Assembly (NCBI GenBank): GCA_018894105.1
Contig: CM032117.1
Span: 30,918,501 to 30,982,500 of the forward strand
Source: Jacaranda mimosifolia
Taxonomy: Eukaryota; Streptophyta; Magnoliopsida; Lamiales; Bignoniaceae
Direction of reading: 5' to 3'
Length of the DNA: 64,000 nt
The position numbers and the translations under genes are program-made. Positions 12,459 through 25,071 of the stretch are shown here, piece after piece (the first letter of the stretch is position 1; each line of letters starts with the position of its first letter). The notes below the pieces were generated by a model. It worked only from the letters and a program-made list of their open reading frames with translations. It searched no databases and was not told the DNA's origin.

Positions 12459-13723
12459 TGTCACGCCCCAACTTAGCAAACTAACATAATTTTCATACAT
12501 AAATCAACTTAATACGAGATTATAACCTTGAAAGTTGCTCCTTATGTCTTGATCTGGCTAATTCTCCTCCATATGTGAAAATATCAACAAAAAGAGTGAG
12601 CTCGAAATCCCAGCAAACATTTTGCATAGATTTAAGAAGAAAAATATTCAAAATATCTTATAATTAACATGACCATGAGACCATAACACCCAAAGTTCGG
12701 TGGACAAATTACCGCCATATCAAAATACACAAAGCATTTCAAACTAGTTTTGAGCCGGCACATTCAAAGATTGGAATCACATGAATTTCTTGTCATATAT
12801 CAAAGTATTATAGTCAACATAGCTATGCAAAACTTATTCTCATATTAAAGATTGTCGAACATTTCAAAACTTGAAACATATGTAAAACACTCACCTTGCC
12901 AAATTCTTATAAAACTAAGTACAAACACTCTTCAAGAATCTTCCTCTCCTAATTCTTTCTCTTCCTATTCTAACATTTTCTAACCTCACAAGCATATATA
13001 CACTTCCACATATTCGCAACATATATTCAGGTAATTTGTAACTTACAAAATAATTCCCATTATACCATAATAATACACCACTTTTCTTATTCTAAAATAA
13101 GATGCACCGCTATATATACTTACATAAATAGGTTATTACTTCATATTCCTCACTATTTCAGAGTAATACGTACTACCTTCCTTATACTTAAGGGCTACCC
13201 TCTCCATATTCCACTTGTAACTTTTGACCCTAATTTCAAGAATAAAAGTCCACTAATTGTCATTACTTAATTGAGTTAGTAAATCAATTTATAATCATTT
13301 TTTTCTATTATTTTTGGGGCATCACAAACACCCCTCCGTCAAAAAACCACGTGCTCATCTTGATGGATATGGTTCCAATCCGTTACCAGGCATTGGGATT
13401 CTATAGGTGGTCAAAAAATCGACTCACTACTAGATATGGATGCGATGTTCTCTATATCATCAACAGTACCAAGGTTTCATAACAATTGCATCAAGTTTCC
13501 ATAATAACTCACTTGAGTTCCTTACAAGCCATATACAAGATGAGGGACCTAGAACTTATCTTCGCAGAAGATCTAGATCGAGATGATGTTGTACCTAAAC
13601 AAAAGTAACTAGCTGATAAACCTAGAACAATAATAATTCAAGTCGATTATTCATCCAACAACTTAGATAGATAAATTAACCTTATCTTTCTGCTTAGGTC
13701 TAACCTATTGCTCTGATACCATT
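12459..13723 (-). mobile_element. Unit 10
   Basis: LTR 12459-13326 (868 bp) with several one-base indels (ATTGTCGAAC, TTGAAACATATG, CTTGCCAAAT, AAGCATATATAC, GTAATTTGTAAC); internal 13327-13723 (397 bp, extra C in GGGACCTAG). Confidence 0.9.
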
Positions 13724-14985
13724 TGTCACGCCCTAACTTAGCAAACTAACATAAGTTTTCATACATAAATCAACTTAATACGAGATTATAACCTGAAAGT
13801 TGCTCATTATGTCTTGATCTGGCTAATTCTCCTCCATATGTGAAAATATCAACAAAAAGAGTGAGCTCGAAATCCCAGCTAACATTTTGCATAGATTTAA
13901 GAAGCAAAATATTCAAAATATCTTATAATTAACATGACCATGACACATAACACCCAGAGTTCGGTGGACAAACTACCGCCATATCAAAATACACAAAGCA
14001 TTTCAAACTAGTTTTGAGCCGGCACATTCAAAGATTGGAATCACATGAATTTCGTGTCATATATCAAAGTATTATAGTCAACATACTATGCAAAACTTAT
14101 TCTCATATTAAAGATTGTCGAACATTTCAAACCTTGAAACATATGTAAAACACTCACCTTGCAAATTCTTATAAAAGTAAGTAAAAACACTCTTCAAGAA
14201 TCTTCCTCTCCTAATTCTTTCTCTTCCTATTCTAACATTTTCTAACCTCACAAATATATACACTTCCACATATTCGCAACATATATTCAGGTAATTTTGT
14301 AACTTACAAAATAATTCCCATTATACCATAATAATACACCACTTTTCTTATTCTAAAATAAGATGCACCGCTATATATACTTACATAAATAGGTTAGTAC
14401 TTCATATTCCTCCACTATTTCAAGAGTAATACGTACTACCTTCATTATACTTAAGGGCTACCCTCTCCATATTCCACTTGTAACCTTTGACCCTAATTTC
14501 AAGAATAAAAGTCCACTAATTGTCATTACTTAATAGAGTTAGTAAATCAATTTATAATCATTTTTTTCTATTATTATTGGGGCATCACAAACACCCCTCC
14601 GTCAAAAAACCACGTCCTCGTCTTGATGGATTTGGTTCCAATCCGTTACCAGGCATTGGGATTCTAGAGGTGGTCAAAAAATCGACTCACTACTAGATAT
14701 GGATGCGATGTTCGCTATATCATCAACAGTACCAAGGTTTCATAACAATTGCATCAAGTTTCCATAATAACTCACTTGAGTTCCTTACAAGCCATATACA
14801 AAGTGAGGGACTAGAACTTGTGTTCGCAGAAGATCTAGATCGAGATGATGTTGTACCTACACAAAAGTAACTAGCTGATAAACCTAGAACAATAATAATT
14901 CAAGTCGATTATTCATCCAACAACTTAGATAGATAAATTAACCTTATCTTTCTGCTTAGGTCTAACCTATTGCTCTGATACCATT
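13724..14985 (-). mobile_element. Unit 11
   Basis: LTR 13724-14589 shares the rare variants of unit 9 at an offset of 2527 bp; internal 14590-14985 reverts to CACGTCCTC and has GGATTTGG. Confidence 0.9.
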
Positions 14986-16244
14986 TGTCACGCCCCAACT
15001 TAGCAAACTAACATAATTTTCATACATAAATCAACTTAATACGAGATTATAACTTGAAAGTTGCTCCTTATGTCTTGATCTGTCTAATTCTCCTCCATAT
15101 GTGAAAATATCAACAAAAAGAGTGAGCTCGAAATCCCAGCAAACATTTTGCATAGATTTAAGAAGCAAAATATTCAAAATATCTTATAATTAACATGACC
15201 ATGAGACCATAACACCCAAAGTTCGGTGGACAAACTACCGCCATATCAAAATACACAAAGCATTTCAAACTAGTTTTGAGCCGGCACATTCAAAGATTGG
15301 AATCACATGAATTTCGTGTCATATATCAAAGTATTATAGTCAACATGCTATGCAAAACATATTCTCATATTAAAGATTGTGAACATTTCAAAACTTAAAC
15401 ATATGTAAAACACTCACCTTCCAAATTCTTATAAAACTAAGTACAAACACTCTTCAAGAATCTTCCTCTCCTAATTCTTTCTCTTCCTATTCTAACATTT
15501 TCTAACCTCACAAGATATATACACTTCCACATATTCGCAACATATATTCAGGTAATTTTGTAACTTACAAAATAATTCCCATTATACCATAATAATACAC
15601 CACTTTTCTTATTCTAAAATAAGATGCACCGCTATATATACTTACATAAATAGGTTATTACTTCATATTCCTCCACTATTTCAGAGTAATACGTACTACC
15701 TTCCTTATACTTAAGGGCTACCCTCTCCATATTCCACTTGTAACTTTGACCCTAATTTCAAGAATAAAAGTCCACTAATTGTCATTACTTAATTGAGTTA
15801 GTAAATCAATTTATAATCATTTTTTTCTATTATTATTGGGGCATCACAAACACCCCTCCGTCAAAAAACCACGTGCTCGTCTTGATGGATATGGTTCCAA
15901 TCCGTTACCAGGCATTGGGATTCTATAGGTGGTCAAAAAATTGACTCACTACTAGATATGGATGCGATGTTCGCTATATCATCAACAGTACCAAGGTTTC
16001 ATAACAATTGCATCAAGTTTCCATAATAACTCACTTGAGTTCCTTACAAGCCATATACAAAGTGAGGGACTAGAACTTGTGTTCGCAGAAGATCTAGATC
16101 GAGATGATGTTGTACCTACACAAAAGTAACTAGCTGATAAACCTAGAACAATAATAATTCAAGTCGATTATTCATCCAACAACTTAGATAGATAAATTAA
16201 CCTTATGTTTCTGCTTAGGTCTAACCTATTGCTCTGATACCATT
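14986..16244 (-). mobile_element. Unit 12
   Basis: LTR 14986-15848 (863 bp) with small deletions at AACATGCTATG, TTTCAGAG and AACTTTGACC; internal 15849-16244 with GTGTTCGC. Confidence 0.9.
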
Positions 16245-17504
16245 TGTCACGCCCCAACTTAGCAAACTAACATAATTTTCATACATAAATCAACTTAATA
16301 CGAGATTATAACTTGAAAGTTGCTCCTTATGTCTTGATCTGTCTAATTCTCCTCCATATGTGAAAATATCAACAAAAAGAGTGAGCTCGAAATCCCAGCA
16401 AACATTTTGCATAGATTTAAGAAGCAAAATATTCAAAATATCTTATAATTAACATGACCATGAGACCATAACACCCAAAGTTCGGTGGACAAACTACCGC
16501 CATATCAAAATACACAAAGCATTTCAAACTAGTTTTGAGCCGGCACATTCAAAGATTGGAATCACATGAATTTCGTGTCATATATCAAAGTATTATAGTC
16601 AACATGGCTATGCAAAACATATTCTCATATTAAAGATTGTGAACATTTCAAAACTTAAACATATGTAAAACACTCACTTTCCAAATTCTTATAAAACTAA
16701 GTACAAACACTCTTCAAGAATCTTCCTCTCCTAATTCTTTCTCTTCCTATTCTAACATTTTCTAACCTCACAAGATATATACACTTCCACATATTCGCAA
16801 CATATATTCAGGTAATTTTGTAACTTACAAAATAATTCCCATTATACCATAATAATACACCACTTTTCTTATTCTAAAATAAGATGCACCGCTATATATA
16901 CTTACATAAATAGGTTATTACTTCATATTCCTCCACTATTTCAAGAGTAATACGTACTACCTTCCTTATACTTAAGGGCTACCCTCTCCATATTCCACTT
17001 GTAACCTTTGACCCTAATTTCAAGAATAAAAGTCCACTAATTGTCATTACTTAATTGAGTTAGTAAATCAATTTATAATCATTTTTTTCTATTATTATTG
17101 GGCATCACAAACACCCCTCCGTCAAAAAACCACGTCTCGTCTTGATGGATATGGTTCCAATCCGTTACCAGGCATTGGGATTCTAGAGGTGGTCAAAAAA
17201 TCGACTCACTACTAGATATGGATGCGATGTTCGCTATATCATCAACAGTACCAAGGTTTCATAACAATTGCATCAAGTTTCCATAATAACTCACTTGAGT
17301 TCCTTACAAGCCATATACAAGGTGAGGGACTAGAACTTGTCTTCGCAGAAGATCTAGATCGAGATGATGTTGTACCTACACAAAAGTAACTAGCTGATAA
17401 ACCTAGAACAATAATAATTCAAGTTGATTATTCATCCAACAACTTAGATAGATAAATTAACCTTATCTTTCTGCTTAGGTCTAACCTATTGCTCTGATAC
17501 CATT
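16245..17504 (-). mobile_element. Unit 13
   Basis: LTR 16245-17109 (865 bp); internal 17110-17504 (395 bp) lost a base at CACGTCTCGTC. Confidence 0.9.
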
Positions 17505-18767
17505 TGTCACGCCCCAACTTAGCAAACTAACATAATTTTCATACATAAATCAACTTAATACGAGATTATAACCTGAAAGTTGCTCCTTATGTCTTGATCT
17601 GGCTAATTCTCCTCCATATGTGAAAATATCAACAAAAAGAGTGAGCTCGAAATCCCAGCAAACATTTTGCATAGATTTAAGAAGCAAAATATTCAAAATA
17701 TCTTATAATTAACATGACCATGAGACCATAACACCCAAAGTTCGGTGGACAAACTGCCGCCATATCAAAATACACAAAGCATTTCAAACTAGTTTTGAGC
17801 CGGCACATTCAAAGATTGGAATCACATGAATTTCGTGTCATATATCAAAGTATTATAGTCAACATGACTATGCAAAACATATTCTCATATTAAAGATTGC
17901 GAACATTTCAAACCTTAAACATATGTAAAACACTCACCTTGCAAATTCTTATAAAAGTAAGTAGCAAACACTCTTCAAGAATCTTCCTCTCCTAATTCTT
18001 TCTCTTCCTATTCTAACATTTTCTAACCTCACAAGATATATACACTTCCACATATTCGCAACATATATTCAGGTAATTTTGTAACTTACAAAATAATTCC
18101 CATTATACCATAATAATACACCACTTTTCTTATTCTAAAATAAGATGCACCGCTATATATACTTACATAAATAGGTTATTACTTCATATTCCTCCATTAT
18201 TTCAGGAGTAATACGTACTACCTTCCTTATACTTAAGGGCTACCCTCTCCATATTCCACTTGTAACTTTGACCCTAATTTCAAGAATAAAAGTCCACTAA
18301 TTGTCATTACTTAATAGAGTTAGTAAATCAATTTATAATCATTTTTTTCTATTATTATTGGGGCATCACAAACACCCCTCCGTCAAAAAACCACGTGCTC
18401 AGTCTTGATGGATATGGTTCCAATCCGTTACCAGGCATTGGGATTCTATAGGTGGTCAAAAAATCGACTCACTACTAGATATGGATGCGATGTTCTCTAT
18501 ATCATCAACAGTACCAAGGTTTCATAACAATTGCATCAAGTTTCCATAATAACTCACTTGAGTTCCTTACAAGCCATATACAAGGTGAGGGACTAGAACT
18601 TGTCTTCGCAGAAGATCTAGATCGAGATGATGTTGTACCTAAACAAAAGTAACTAGCTGATAAACCTAGAACAATAATAATTCAAGTCGATTATTCATCC
18701 AACAACTTAGATAGATAAATTAACCTTATCTTTCTGCTTAGGTCTAACCTATTGCTCTGATACCATT
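17505..18767 (-). mobile_element. Unit 14
   Basis: LTR 17505-18370 with AAGTAGCAAAC; internal 18371-18767 (397 bp, extra A in GCTCAGTC). Confidence 0.9.
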
Positions 18768-19632
18768 TGTCACGCCCCAACTTAGCAAACTAACATAATT
18801 TTCATACATAAATCAACTTAATACGAGATTATAACCTGAAAGTTGCTCCTTATGTCTTGATCTGGCTAATTCTCCTCCATATGTGAAAATATCAACAAAA
18901 AGAGTGAGCTCGAAATCCTAGCAAACATTTTGCATAGATTTAAGAAGTAAAATATTCAAAATATCTTATAATTAACATGACCATGACACCATAACACCCA
19001 AAGTTCGGTGGACAAACTGCCGCCATATCAAAATACACAAAGCATTTCAAACTAGTTTTGAGCCGGCACATTCAAAGATTGGAATCACATGAATTTCGTG
19101 TCATATATCAAAGTATTATAGTCAACATAACTATGCAAAACATATTCTCATATTAAAGATTGCGAACATTTCAAACCTTAAACATATGTAAAACACTCAC
19201 CTTGCAAATTCTTATAAAAGTAAGTAGAAACACTCTTCAAGAATCTTCCTCTCCTAATTCTTTCTCTTCCTATTCTAACATTTTCTAACCTCACAAGATA
19301 TATACACTTCCACATATTCGCAACATATATTCAGGTAATTTTGTAACTTACAAAATAATTCCCATTATACCATAATAATACACCACTTTTCTTATTCTAA
19401 AATAAGATGCACCGCTATATATACTTACATAAATAGGTTATTACTTCATATTCCTCCACTATTTCAAGAGTAATACGTACTACCTTCCTTATACTTAAGG
19501 GCTACCCTCTCCATATTCCACTTGTAACCTTTGACCCTAATTTCAAGAATAAAAGTCCACTATTGTCATTACTTAATAGAGTTAGTAAATCAATTTATAA
19601 TCATTTTTTTCTATTATTATTGGGGCATCACA

Positions 19633-19643
19633 AACACCCCTCC
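19633..19643 (-). other. Polypurine-tract-like site abutting the 3' LTR
   Basis: The minus strand reads GGAGGGGTGTT directly before the LTR start TGTGATG. In units 0-4 the tract is extended on its 5' side (AAGGAGGGG or similar), closer to a canonical PPT. Most later units carry ACGGAGGGG. Position and purine richness match the plus-strand primer site of LTR retrotransposons. Weakened versions occur after LTR 3 (plus strand CCCCACC), LTRs 5 and 6 (CCCTTCC), LTR 42 (CCACTCC) and LTR 46 (one base lost). Confidence 0.78.
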
Positions 19644-19653
19644 GTCAAAAAAC

Positions 19654-19659
19654 CACGTG
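19654..19659. promoter_or_regulatory. CACGTG (G-box core) beside the PPT
   Basis: A single C-to-G change relative to the CACGTCCTC form of other units creates a palindromic CACGTG, the core bound by plant bZIP and bHLH factors. It appears in about 32 of 51 internal segments (9, 10, 12, 14-29, 31-35, 38, 44-50). It lies just outside the sense 5' edge of the adjacent LTR. Function is unproven. Confidence 0.3.
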
Positions 19660-19874
19660 CTCGTCTTGATGGATATGGTTCCAATCCGTTACCAGGCATT
19701 GGGATTCTATAGGTGGTCAAAAAATCGACTCACTACTAGATATGGATGCGATGTTCTCTATATCATCAACAGTACCAAGGTTTCATAACAATTGCATCAA
19801 GTTTCCATAATAACTCACTTGAGTTCCTTACAAGCCATATACAAGGTGAAGGACTAGAACTTGTCTTCGCAGAA

Positions 19875-19884
19875 GATCTAGATC
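19875..19884. other. GATCTAGATC palindrome in the leader (candidate RNA dimerisation site)
   Basis: This is a perfect 10-bp palindrome about 130 nt downstream of the PBS in the sense direction, next to a CTTC-GCA-GAAG mini-hairpin. It recurs in nearly every unit. It is broken in unit 1 (ATTATCTAGATC) and in unit 4 (one G lost near 6000). Retroviral and retrotransposon genomic RNAs often dimerise through a palindromic loop downstream of the PBS, which suggests that role by position only. Confidence 0.35.
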
Positions 19885-20014
19885 GAGATGATGTTGTACC
19901 TAAACAAAAGTAACTAGCTGATAAACCTAGAACAATAATAATTCAAGTTGATTATTCATCCAACAACTTAGATAGATAAATTAACCTTATCTTTCTGCTT
20001 AGGTCTAACCTATT

Positions 20015-20026
20015 GCTCTGATACCA
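20015..20026 (-). other. Primer-binding site for plant initiator tRNA-Met
   Basis: The minus strand reads TGGTATCAGAGC, fully complementary to the last 12 nt of plant initiator tRNA-Met including CCA. It starts 2 nt beyond the LTR end. The match stops after 12 nt, because the element continues AATAGG where the tRNA complement would continue CAGG. Counterparts lie 14 to 3 nt before each LTR start. Of 50 seen, 49 are identical; the exception is at 46494-46505. This site sets the element's orientation. Confidence 0.9.
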
Positions 20027-20558
20027 TTTGTCACGCCCCAACTTAGCAAACTAACATAATTTTCATACATAAATCAACTTAATATGAGATTATAACTTGA
20101 AAGTTGCTCCTTATGTCTTGATCTGTCTAATTCTCCTCCATATGTGAAAATATCAACAAAAAGAGTGAGCTCGAAATCCCAGCAAACATTTTGCATAGAT
20201 TTAAGAAGCAAAATATTCAAAATATCTTATAATTAACATGACCATGAGACCATAACACCCAAAGTTCGGTGGACAAACTGCCGCCATATCAAAATACACA
20301 AAGCATTTCAAACTAGTTTTGAGCCGGCACATTCAAAGATTGGAATCACATGAATTTCGTGTCATATATCAAAGTATTATAGTCAACATGACTATGCAAA
20401 ACATATTCTCATATTAAAGATTGCGAACATTTCAAACCTTAAACATATGTAAAACACTCACCTTGCAAATTCTTATAAAAGTAAGTAGAAACACTCTTCA
20501 AGAATCTTCCTCTCCTAATTCTTTCTCTTCCTATTCTAACATTTTCTAACCTCACAAG

Positions 20559-20567
20559 ATATATACA
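20559..20567 (-). promoter_or_regulatory. Second TATA-like motif in the LTR
   Basis: The minus strand reads GTATATATC about 327 nt from the sense LTR start. It is an alternative candidate TATA box. Units 0-5 have GTACATATC here instead, so the match improved in the amplified subfamily. Confidence 0.25.
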
Positions 20568-20675
20568 CTTCCACATATTCGCAACAAATATTCAGGTAAT
20601 TTTGTAACTTACAAAATAATTCCCATTATACCAAAATAATACACCACTTTTCTTATTCTAAAATAAGATGCACCG

Positions 20676-20685
20676 CTATATATAC
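20676..20685 (-). promoter_or_regulatory. TATA-like box in the LTR
   Basis: The minus strand reads GTATATATAG about 209 nt from the LTR sense 5' end, a good TATA-box match at a plausible U3 position. It is retained in essentially all units from 5 onward. In units 0-3 the same place reads GTATATGTAG or similar, which is weaker. In an AT-rich LTR such motifs can arise by chance, so promoter activity is unproven. Confidence 0.4.
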
Positions 20686-21289
20686 TTACATAAATAGGTT
20701 ATTACTTCATATTCCTCCATTATTTCAGGAGTAATACGTACTACCTTCCTTATACTTAAGGGCTACCCTCTCCATATTCCACTTGTAACTTTTGACCCTA
20801 ATTTCAAGAATAAAAGTCCACTAATTGTCATTACTTAATTGGGTTAGTAAATCAATTTATAATCATTTTTTTCTATTATTATTGGGCATCACAAACACCC
20901 CTCCGTCAAAAAACCACGTGCTCATCTTGATGGATATGGTTCCAATCCGTTACCAGGCATTGGGATTCTATAGGTGGTCAAAAAATCGACTCACTACTAG
21001 ATATGGATGCGATGTTCTCTATATCATCAACAGTACCAAGGTTTCATAACAATTGCATCAAGTTTCCATAATAACTCACTTGAGTTCCTTACAAGCCATA
21101 TACAAGGTGAGGGACTAGAACTTGTCTTCGCAGAAGATCTAGATCGAGATGATGTTGTACCTAAACAAAAGTAACTAGCTGATAAACCTAGAACAATAAT
21201 AATTCAAGTTGATTATTCATCCAACAACTTAGATAGATAAATTAACCTTATCTTTCTGCTTAGGTCTAACCTATTGCTCTGATACCATT

Positions 21290-22549
21290 TGTCACGCCCC
21301 AACTTAGCAAACTAACATAATTTTCATACATAAATCAACTTAATACGAGATTATAACTTGAAAGTTGCTCCTTATGTCTTGATCTGTCTAATTCTCCTCC
21401 ATATGTGAAAATATCAACAAAAAGAGTGAGCTCGAAATCCCAGCAAACATTTTGCATAGATTTAAGAAGCAAAATATTCAAAATATCTTATAATTAACAT
21501 GACCATGAGACCATAACACCCAAAGTTCGGTGGACAAACTGCCGCCATATCAAAATACACAAAGCATTTCAAACTAGTTTTGAGCCGGCACATTCAAAGA
21601 TTGGAATCACATGAATTTCGTGTCATATATCAAAGTATTATAGTCAACATGGCTATGCAAAACATATTCTCATATTAAAGATTGTGAACATTTCAAAACT
21701 TAAACATATGTAAAACACTCACCTTCCAAATTCTTATAAAACTAAGTACAAACACTCTTCAAGAATCTTCCTCTCCTAATTCTTTCTCTTCCTATTCTAA
21801 CATTTTCTAACCTCACAAGATATATACACTTCCACATATTCGCAACATATATTCAGGTAATTTTGTAACTTACAAAATAATTCCCATTATACCATAATAA
21901 TACACCACTTTTCTTATTCTAAAATAAGATGCACCGCTATATATACTTACATAAATAGGTTATTACTTCATATTCCTCCATTATTTCAGGAGTAATACGT
22001 ACTACCTTCCTTATACTTAAGGGCTACCCTCTCCATATTCCACTTGTAACTTTGACCCTAATTTCAAGAATAAAAGTCCACTAATTGTCATTACTTAATT
22101 GAGTTAGTAAATCAATTTATAATCATTTTTTTCTATTATTATTGGGCATCACAAACACCCCTCCGTCAAAAAACCACGTGCTCATCTTGATGGATATGGT
22201 TCCAATCCGTTACCAGGCATTGGGATTCTATAGGTGGTCAAAAAATCGACTCACTACTAGATATGGATGCGATGTTCTCTATATCATCAACAGTACCAAG
22301 GTTTCATAACAATTGCATCAAGTTTCCATAATAACTCACTTGAGTTCCTTACAAGCCATATACAAGGTGAGGGACTAGAACTTGTCTTCGCAGAAGATCT
22401 AGATCGAGATGATGTTGTACCTAAACAAAAGTAACTAGCTGATAAACCTAGAACAATAATAATTCAAGTTGATTATTCATCCAACAACTTAGATAGATAA
22501 ATTAACCTTATCTTTCTGCTTAGGTCTAACCTATTGCTCTGATACCATT
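21290..22549 (-). mobile_element. Unit 17
   Basis: LTR 21290-22153 (864 bp, one T lost in AACTTTGACC), internal 22154-22549. GGCTATG/GTGAAC haplotype, twin of unit 19. Confidence 0.92.
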
Positions 22550-23810
22550 TGTCACGCCCCAACTTAGCAAACTAACATAATTTTCATACATAAATCAACT
22601 TAATACGAGATTATAACTTGAAAGTTGCTCCTTATGTCTTGATCTGTCTAATTCTCCTCCATATGTGAAAATATCAACAAAAAGAGTGAGCTCGAAATCC
22701 CAGCAAACATTTTGTATAGATTTAAGAAGCAAAATATTCAAAATATCTTATAATTAACATGACCATGAGACCATAACACCCAAAGTTCGGTGGACAAACT
22801 ACCGCCATATCAAAATACACAAAGCATTTCAAACTAGTTTTGAGCCGGCACATTCAAAGATTGGAATCACATGAATTTCGTGTCATATATCAAAGTATTA
22901 TAGTCAACATGACTATGCAAAACATATTCTCATATTAAAGATTGCGAACATTTCAAACCTTAAACATATGTAAAACACTCACCTTGCAAATTCTTATAAA
23001 AGTAAGTAGAAACACTCTTCAAGAATCTTCCTCTCCTAATTCTTTCTCTTCCTATTCTAACATTTTCTAACCTCACAAGATATATACACTTCCACATATT
23101 CGCAACAAATATTCAGGTAATTTTGTAACTTACAAAATAATTCCCATTATACCATAATAATACACCACTTTTCTTATTCTAAAATAAGATGCACCGCTAT
23201 ATATACTTACATAAATAGGTTATTACTTCATATTCCTCCATTATTTCAGGAGTAATACGTACTACCTTCCTTATACTTAAGGGCTACCCTCTCCATATTC
23301 CACTTGTAACTTTTGACCCTAATTTCAAGAATAAAAGTCCACTAATTGTCATTACTTAATTGGGTTAGTAAATCAATTTATAATCATTTTTTTCTATTAT
23401 TATTGGGCATCACAAACACCCCTCCGTCAAAAAACCACGTGCTCATCTTGATGGATATGGTTCCAATCCGTTACCAGGCATTGGGATTCTATAGGTGGTC
23501 AAAAAATCGACTCACTACTAGATATGGATGCGATGTTCTCTATATCATCAACAGTACCAAGGTTTCATAACAATTGCATCAAGTTTCCATAATAACTCAC
23601 TTGAGTTCCTTACAAGCCATATACAAGGTGAGGGACTAGAACTTGTCTTCGCAGAAGATCTAGATCGAGATGATGTTGTACCTAAACAAAAGTAACTAGC
23701 TGATAAACCTAGAACAATAATAATTCAAGTTGATTATTCATCCAACAACTTAGATAGATAAATTAACCTTATCTTTCTGCTTAGGTCTAACCTATTGCTC
23801 TGATACCATT
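22550..23810 (-). mobile_element. Unit 18
   Basis: LTR 22550-23414, internal 23415-23810. Twin of unit 16 (ACAAATATTC); private changes TTTTGTATAG and ACTACCGCC. Confidence 0.92.
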
Positions 23811-25071
23811 TGTCACGCCCCAACTTAGCAAACTAACATAATTTTCATACATAAATCAACTTAATACGAGATTATAACTTGAAAGTTGCTCCTTATGTCT
23901 TGATCTGTCTAATTCTCCTCCATATGTGAAAATATCAACAAAAAGAGTGAGCTCGAAATCCCAGCAAACATTTTGCATAGATTTAAGAAGCAAAATATTC
24001 AAAATATCTTATAATTAACATGACCATGAGACCATAACACCCAAAGTTCGGTGGACAAACTGCCGCCATATCAAAATACACAAAGCATTTCAAACTAGTT
24101 TTGAGCCGGCACATTCAAAGATTGGAATCACATGAATTTCGTGTCATATATCAAAGTATTATAGTCAACATGGCTATGCAAAACATATTCTCATATTAAA
24201 GATTGTGAACATTTCAAAACTTAAACATATGTAAAACACTCACCTTCCAAATTCTTATAAAACTAAGTACAAACACTCTTCAAGAATCTTCCTCTCCTAA
24301 TTCTTTCTCTTCCTATTCTAACATTTTCTAACCTCACAAGATATATACACTTCCACATATTCGCAACATATATTCAGGTAATTTTGTAACTTACAAAATA
24401 ATTCCCATTATACCATAATAATACACCACTTTTCTTATTCTAAAATAAGATGCACCGCTATATATACTTACATAAATAGGTTATTACTTCATATTCCTCC
24501 ATTATTTCAGGAGTAATACGTACTACCTTCCTTATACTTAAGGGCTACCCTCTCCATATTCCACTTGTAACTTTTGACCCTAATTTCAAGAATAAAAGTC
24601 CACTAATTGTCATTACTTAATTGTGTTAGTAAATCAATTTATAATCATTTTTTTCTATTATTATTGGGCATCACAAACACCCCTCCGTCAAAAAACCACG
24701 TGCTCATCTTGATGGATATGGTTCCAATCCGTTACCAGGCATTGGGATTCTATAGGTGGTCAAAAAATCGACTCACTACTAGATCTGGATGCGATGTTCT
24801 CTATATCATCAACAGTACCAAGGTTTCATAGCAATTGCATCAAGTTTCCATAATAACTCACTTGAGTTCCTTACAAGCCATATACAAGGTGAGGGACTAG
24901 AACTTGTCTTCGCAGAAGATCTAGATCGAGATGATGTTGTACCTAAACAAAAGTAACTAGCTGATAAACCTAGAACAATAATAATTCAAGTTGATTATTC
25001 ATCCAACAACTTAGATAGATAAATTAACCTTATCTTTCTGCTTAGGTCTAACCTATTGCTCTGATACCATT
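23811..25071 (-). mobile_element. Unit 19
   Basis: LTR 23811-24675, internal 24676-25071. Twin of unit 17. ATTGTGTTAG recurs in unit 32; AGATCTGG near 24781 gives an additional AGATCT site. Confidence 0.92.

Larger units (their letters stand above)
11197..16244 (-). repeat. Dimeric duplication of units 9-10 and 11-12
   Basis: Units 9 and 11 share at least four rare variants (CTCATTATG, CCAGAGTTCGG, GGTTAGTACTTC, CTTCATTATAC) missing from unit 10. Internals 8 and 10, just before them, share AAGATGAGGG. Units 10 and 12 share TTTCAGAG. The offset is 2527 bp. Confidence 0.6.
18768..20028 (-). mobile_element. Unit 15
   Basis: LTR 18768-19632, internal 19633-20028, dissected above. A one-base loss in CACTATTGTC joins frames and explains the fortuitous 85-codon plus-strand frame at 19531-19788. 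Confidence 0.9.
19633..20028 (-). mobile_element. Reference internal segment (396 bp, non-coding)
   Basis: This segment lies between PPT and PBS. In sense order it holds the PBS, an AT-rich leader, a palindrome (19875-19884) beside a small CTTC/GAAG stem, and the PPT-like tract. Its length is strikingly constant (395-397 bp in every unit) although the bases vary. No long frame, zinc knuckle or other Gag/Pol motif is visible on either strand. It may be a fusion of a 5' leader with the last bases before the PPT of a longer parent whose coding region was lost; this is inference. Confidence 0.8.
18768..20893 (-). mobile_element. Reference element: LTR 16, internal 15, LTR 15 (2126 bp)
   Basis: This is a representative complete element, read on the minus strand. 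The 5' LTR is 20893 down to 20029, then a 2-nt AA gap, the PBS at 20015-20026, leader and internal DNA, a PPT-like tract at 19633-19643, and the 3' LTR 19632 down to 18768. At 2126 bp with no coding capacity it is longer than classic TRIMs, whose LTRs are usually a few hundred bp or less, and shorter than LARDs. I therefore call it TRIM/LARD-like. All signals needed in cis for reverse transcription are present. All proteins would have to come from another element. Confidence 0.85.
20029..20893 (-). mobile_element. Reference LTR (865 bp)
   Basis: On the minus strand it begins TGTGATGCCC and ends GGGGCGTGACA. The ends form an imperfect inverted repeat (TGTGATGCCCC against TGTCACGCCCC, 9 of 11 matching in units that keep the fourth C). 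TG...CA termini, a PBS two bases beyond one end and a purine-rich tract touching the other end fix its boundaries and orientation. The LTR is AT-rich and non-coding. Minus-strand TATA-like boxes occur within it, so a U3-R-U5 layout is plausible, but the R boundaries cannot be placed from sequence alone. Confidence 0.88.
20029..21289 (-). mobile_element. Unit 16
   Basis: LTR 20029-20893, internal 20894-21289. GACTATG/GCGAAC haplotype with the rare ACAAATATTC, shared with unit 18. First unit of the homogeneous core. Confidence 0.92.
20029..22549 (-). repeat. Core dimer, copy 1 (units 16-17)
   Basis: Pairs a GACTATG/GCGAAC LTR with a GGCTATG/GTGAAC LTR. The same pair in the same order follows at 22550, offset 2521 bp. 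Confidence 0.65.
22550..25071 (-). repeat. Core dimer, copy 2 (units 18-19)
   Basis: Second copy of the pair. The rare ACAAATATTC in units 16 and 18, absent from 17 and 19, links the copies. Confidence 0.65.

Noticed and set aside
20015..20026. tRNA gene
   Set aside because: Only the 12-nt complement of the tRNA 3' end is present. There is no cloverleaf, A box or B box, so it is a primer-binding site.
20825..21049. Recurring 74-codon plus-strand open frame in most units from 16 onward (also 69 and 85 codons at 56158-56367 and 19531-19788)
   Set aside because: Most copies depend on a TTG or other non-ATG start, which is not expected in a plant nucleus. The frame runs antisense across an LTR end, the PPT and the internal segment. 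Its copies are similar only because the DNA is repeated, and indels break it freely in other units.
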